Source: Streptomyces sp. cf386 (lineage in GTDB: Bacteria > Actinomycetota > Actinomycetes > Streptomycetales > Streptomycetaceae). Taken from it: a DNA stretch of 64,000 nucleotides. Positions 62,909 to 64,000 of this stretch are shown in pieces; position 1 is the stretch's first letter, and every line of letters begins with the position of its first letter. Where the stretch lies: positions 252,280-316,279 of the forward strand of contig NZ_FNHV01000011.1 in NCBI RefSeq assembly GCF_900103585.1, given 5' to 3'. Under the pieces are notes generated by a model. It saw nothing but the letters and a program-made list of their open reading frames with translations. It searched no databases and was not told the origin of the DNA. A program made the position numbers and the translations under genes.

Positions 62909-64000
62909 ATGCAACTCGCCGCGATCATCGTGTCGCTGGTACTGACCGTGGTCGGCGTTGCGCTGCTAGCACGCGCCATCGGCCAGTTCGTCCGGTACTT
63001 CAAGCTCGGCCAGCCGGTCCCGGCCGGCAGCCGGACCGACAACCCCTACGCGCGCAGTGTGACGCTGATACGCGAGTTCCTGGGCCACACCCGGATGAAC
63101 CGCTGGGGCATCGTCGGCTTCGCGCACTGGTTCGTGGCGGTCGGCTTCCTGACCCTGCCCCCGACCCTGGCGCAGGCGTTCGGCCAGCTCTTCCAGGCCG
63201 ACTGGACGCTGCCCGTCATCGGCGGGTTCCTGCCGTTCGAGCTGTACATCGAGTTCATCGGCGTCATGACGATCCTGGGCATCGCGGTGCTCATCGTGAT
63301 CCGCCTGCTGAGCCTGCCCTCCCGAGCCGGCCGCAAGTCCCGCTTCGCGGGCTCGAAGTCAGGTCAGGCGTACTTCGTCGAGTACGTCATCCTCACCATC
63401 GGCCTCGCGATCTACGTGCTGCGCGGCCTGGAGGGCGCGATCCACCACGTGGAGCACTACGAGGCCGCGTACTTCGCCTCGTACCCGCTGGTCCTGGCCT
63501 TCAAGGGCCTGAGCGTCCCCACGCTCCAGACGCTGATCTACTTCACCGCGATGGTGAAGATCAGCACCTCGTTCATCTGGATGATCGTGGTCTCGCTGAA
63601 CACCAACATGGGCGTTGCCTGGCACCGCTTCCTGGGCTTCCCGAACATCTGGTTCAAGCGCAACGCGACGGGCGAGACGGCCCTCGGCGCCCTCCAGCCC
63701 ATGACCTCCGGCGGCAAGCCGATCGACTTCACCGACCCCGGTGACGACGACGTCTTCGGCGTCTCCCAGGTCGAGCAGTTCTCCTGGAAGGGCCTGCTGG
63801 ACTTCTCCACCTGCACCGAGTGCGGCCGCTGCCAGTCGCAGTGCCCCGCCTGGAACACCGGCAAGCCCCTCTCCCCGAAGCTGCTGATCATGTCGCTGCG
63901 CGACCACGCGCACGCCAAGGCGCCCTACCTGCTGGCCGGTGGCGGCAAGTCGATGGAGGGCGAGGAGAAGGCGTCCGAGGAGCAGCTGAAGGACGTCCCC
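62909..64000 (+). CDS. Membrane iron-sulfur (heterodisulfide-reductase-related) oxidoreductase, N-terminal part
   Basis: 364 codons are present; the gene runs off the right edge. Residues 1-230 hold five membrane spans with His residues suited to heme b (GFAHWFVAVGFL, GAIHHVEHYEAAY). After a linker, the cysteine motif STCTECGRCQSQCPAWNTGK at about residues 300-319 binds a 4Fe-4S cluster; a second cluster and the CCG domain would follow outside the window. Such proteins pass electrons between a soluble donor and the quinone pool. The ATG at 62909 lies after GAGGAGCCCCGAA. Confidence 0.9.
   Translation, partial: MQLAAIIVSLVLTVVGVALLARAIGQFVRYFKLGQPVPAGSRTDNPYARSVTLIREFLGHTRMNRWGIVGFAHWFVAVGFLTLPPTLAQAFGQLFQADWTLPVIGGFLPFELYIEFIGVMTILGIAVLIVIRLLSLPSRAGRKSRFAGSKSGQAYFVEYVILTIGLAIYVLRGLEGAIHHVEHYEAAYFASYPLVLAFKGLSVPTLQTLIYFTAMVKISTSFIWMIVVSLNTNMGVAWHRFLGFPNIWFKRNATGETALGALQPMTSGGKPIDFTDPGDDDVFGVSQVEQFSWKGLLDFSTCTECGRCQSQCPAWNTGKPLSPKLLIMSLRDHAHAKAPYLLAGGGKSMEGEEKASEEQLKDVP

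Overview
The window is a 64 kb chromosomal segment of a Streptomyces (or very close relative). GC content is very high with strong third-position GC bias, starts are often GTG, and genes commonly overlap as ATGA or GTGA. The housekeeping content (purA, fba, pyrE, clpB, hspR-dnaJ-grpE-dnaK) matches, from memory, the gene order of the S. coelicolor chromosome between purA and dnaK. In that genome clpB and hspR lie only a few genes apart. Here about 25 kb separates them, so roughly 32-57 kb looks like accessory DNA.

Left part (1-32 kb), mostly conserved core. It opens with purA (partial) and a diverged diacylglycerol-kinase-fold protein. A MarR-type repressor is divergent from an ABC exporter across a long palindromic operator candidate. 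A cytochrome P450 and a glyoxalase-fold protein follow, then two paralogous DesK/NarL-type two-component systems. The second system is joined to a membrane acyltransferase and an exported alpha/beta hydrolase in a likely operon. A nearly identical sequence motif lies upstream of both two-component groups. Next is a tryptophan-to-anthranilate (kynurenine) module: kynA and kynU, with a kynurenine-formamidase-like hydrolase beyond a TetR regulator. After that come an MFS exporter, fructose-bisphosphate aldolase, pyrE, an aldose-1-epimerase-like protein, a membrane spermidine-synthase-like protein, an aminotransferase and clpB with an HspR operator (HAIR).

Middle accessory part (32-41 kb). A small exported peptide carries two DSVWPA repeats and lies next to a protein that looks like a Rieske-fold domain without its cluster ligands. 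Three regulators of one family follow (sensor region plus LuxR-type helix-turn-helix). Then comes the ATP-grasp / alpha-E / transglutaminase trio, and a solitary sugar-binding lipoprotein.

Lanthipeptide cluster (41.6-54.7 kb). This is a complete class V lanthipeptide gene cluster of the lexapeptide type. The precursor has a 38-residue core that starts with Phe and ends with Cys. The enzymes are a cysteine decarboxylase flavoprotein, an inactive-looking kinase-fold protein, an APH-type kinase, a HopA1-domain protein, a methyltransferase, two M16 peptidase-family proteins and an F420-type reductase, all co-directional and translationally coupled. An ABC exporter and an acidic unknown protein are divergent. 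A one-domain LuxR protein and a fourth member of the regulator family flank it. The expected product carries N,N-dimethyl-Phe, D-Ala, (methyl)lanthionine and a C-terminal AviMeCys.

Right part (54.8-64 kb). Two small proteins, a secreted PA14/fibronectin-III protein, then the hspR-dnaJ-grpE-dnaK heat-shock operon with two HAIR operators, an apparently active-site-degenerate MraY/WecA-like membrane protein, and the start of a membrane iron-sulfur reductase that runs off the window.
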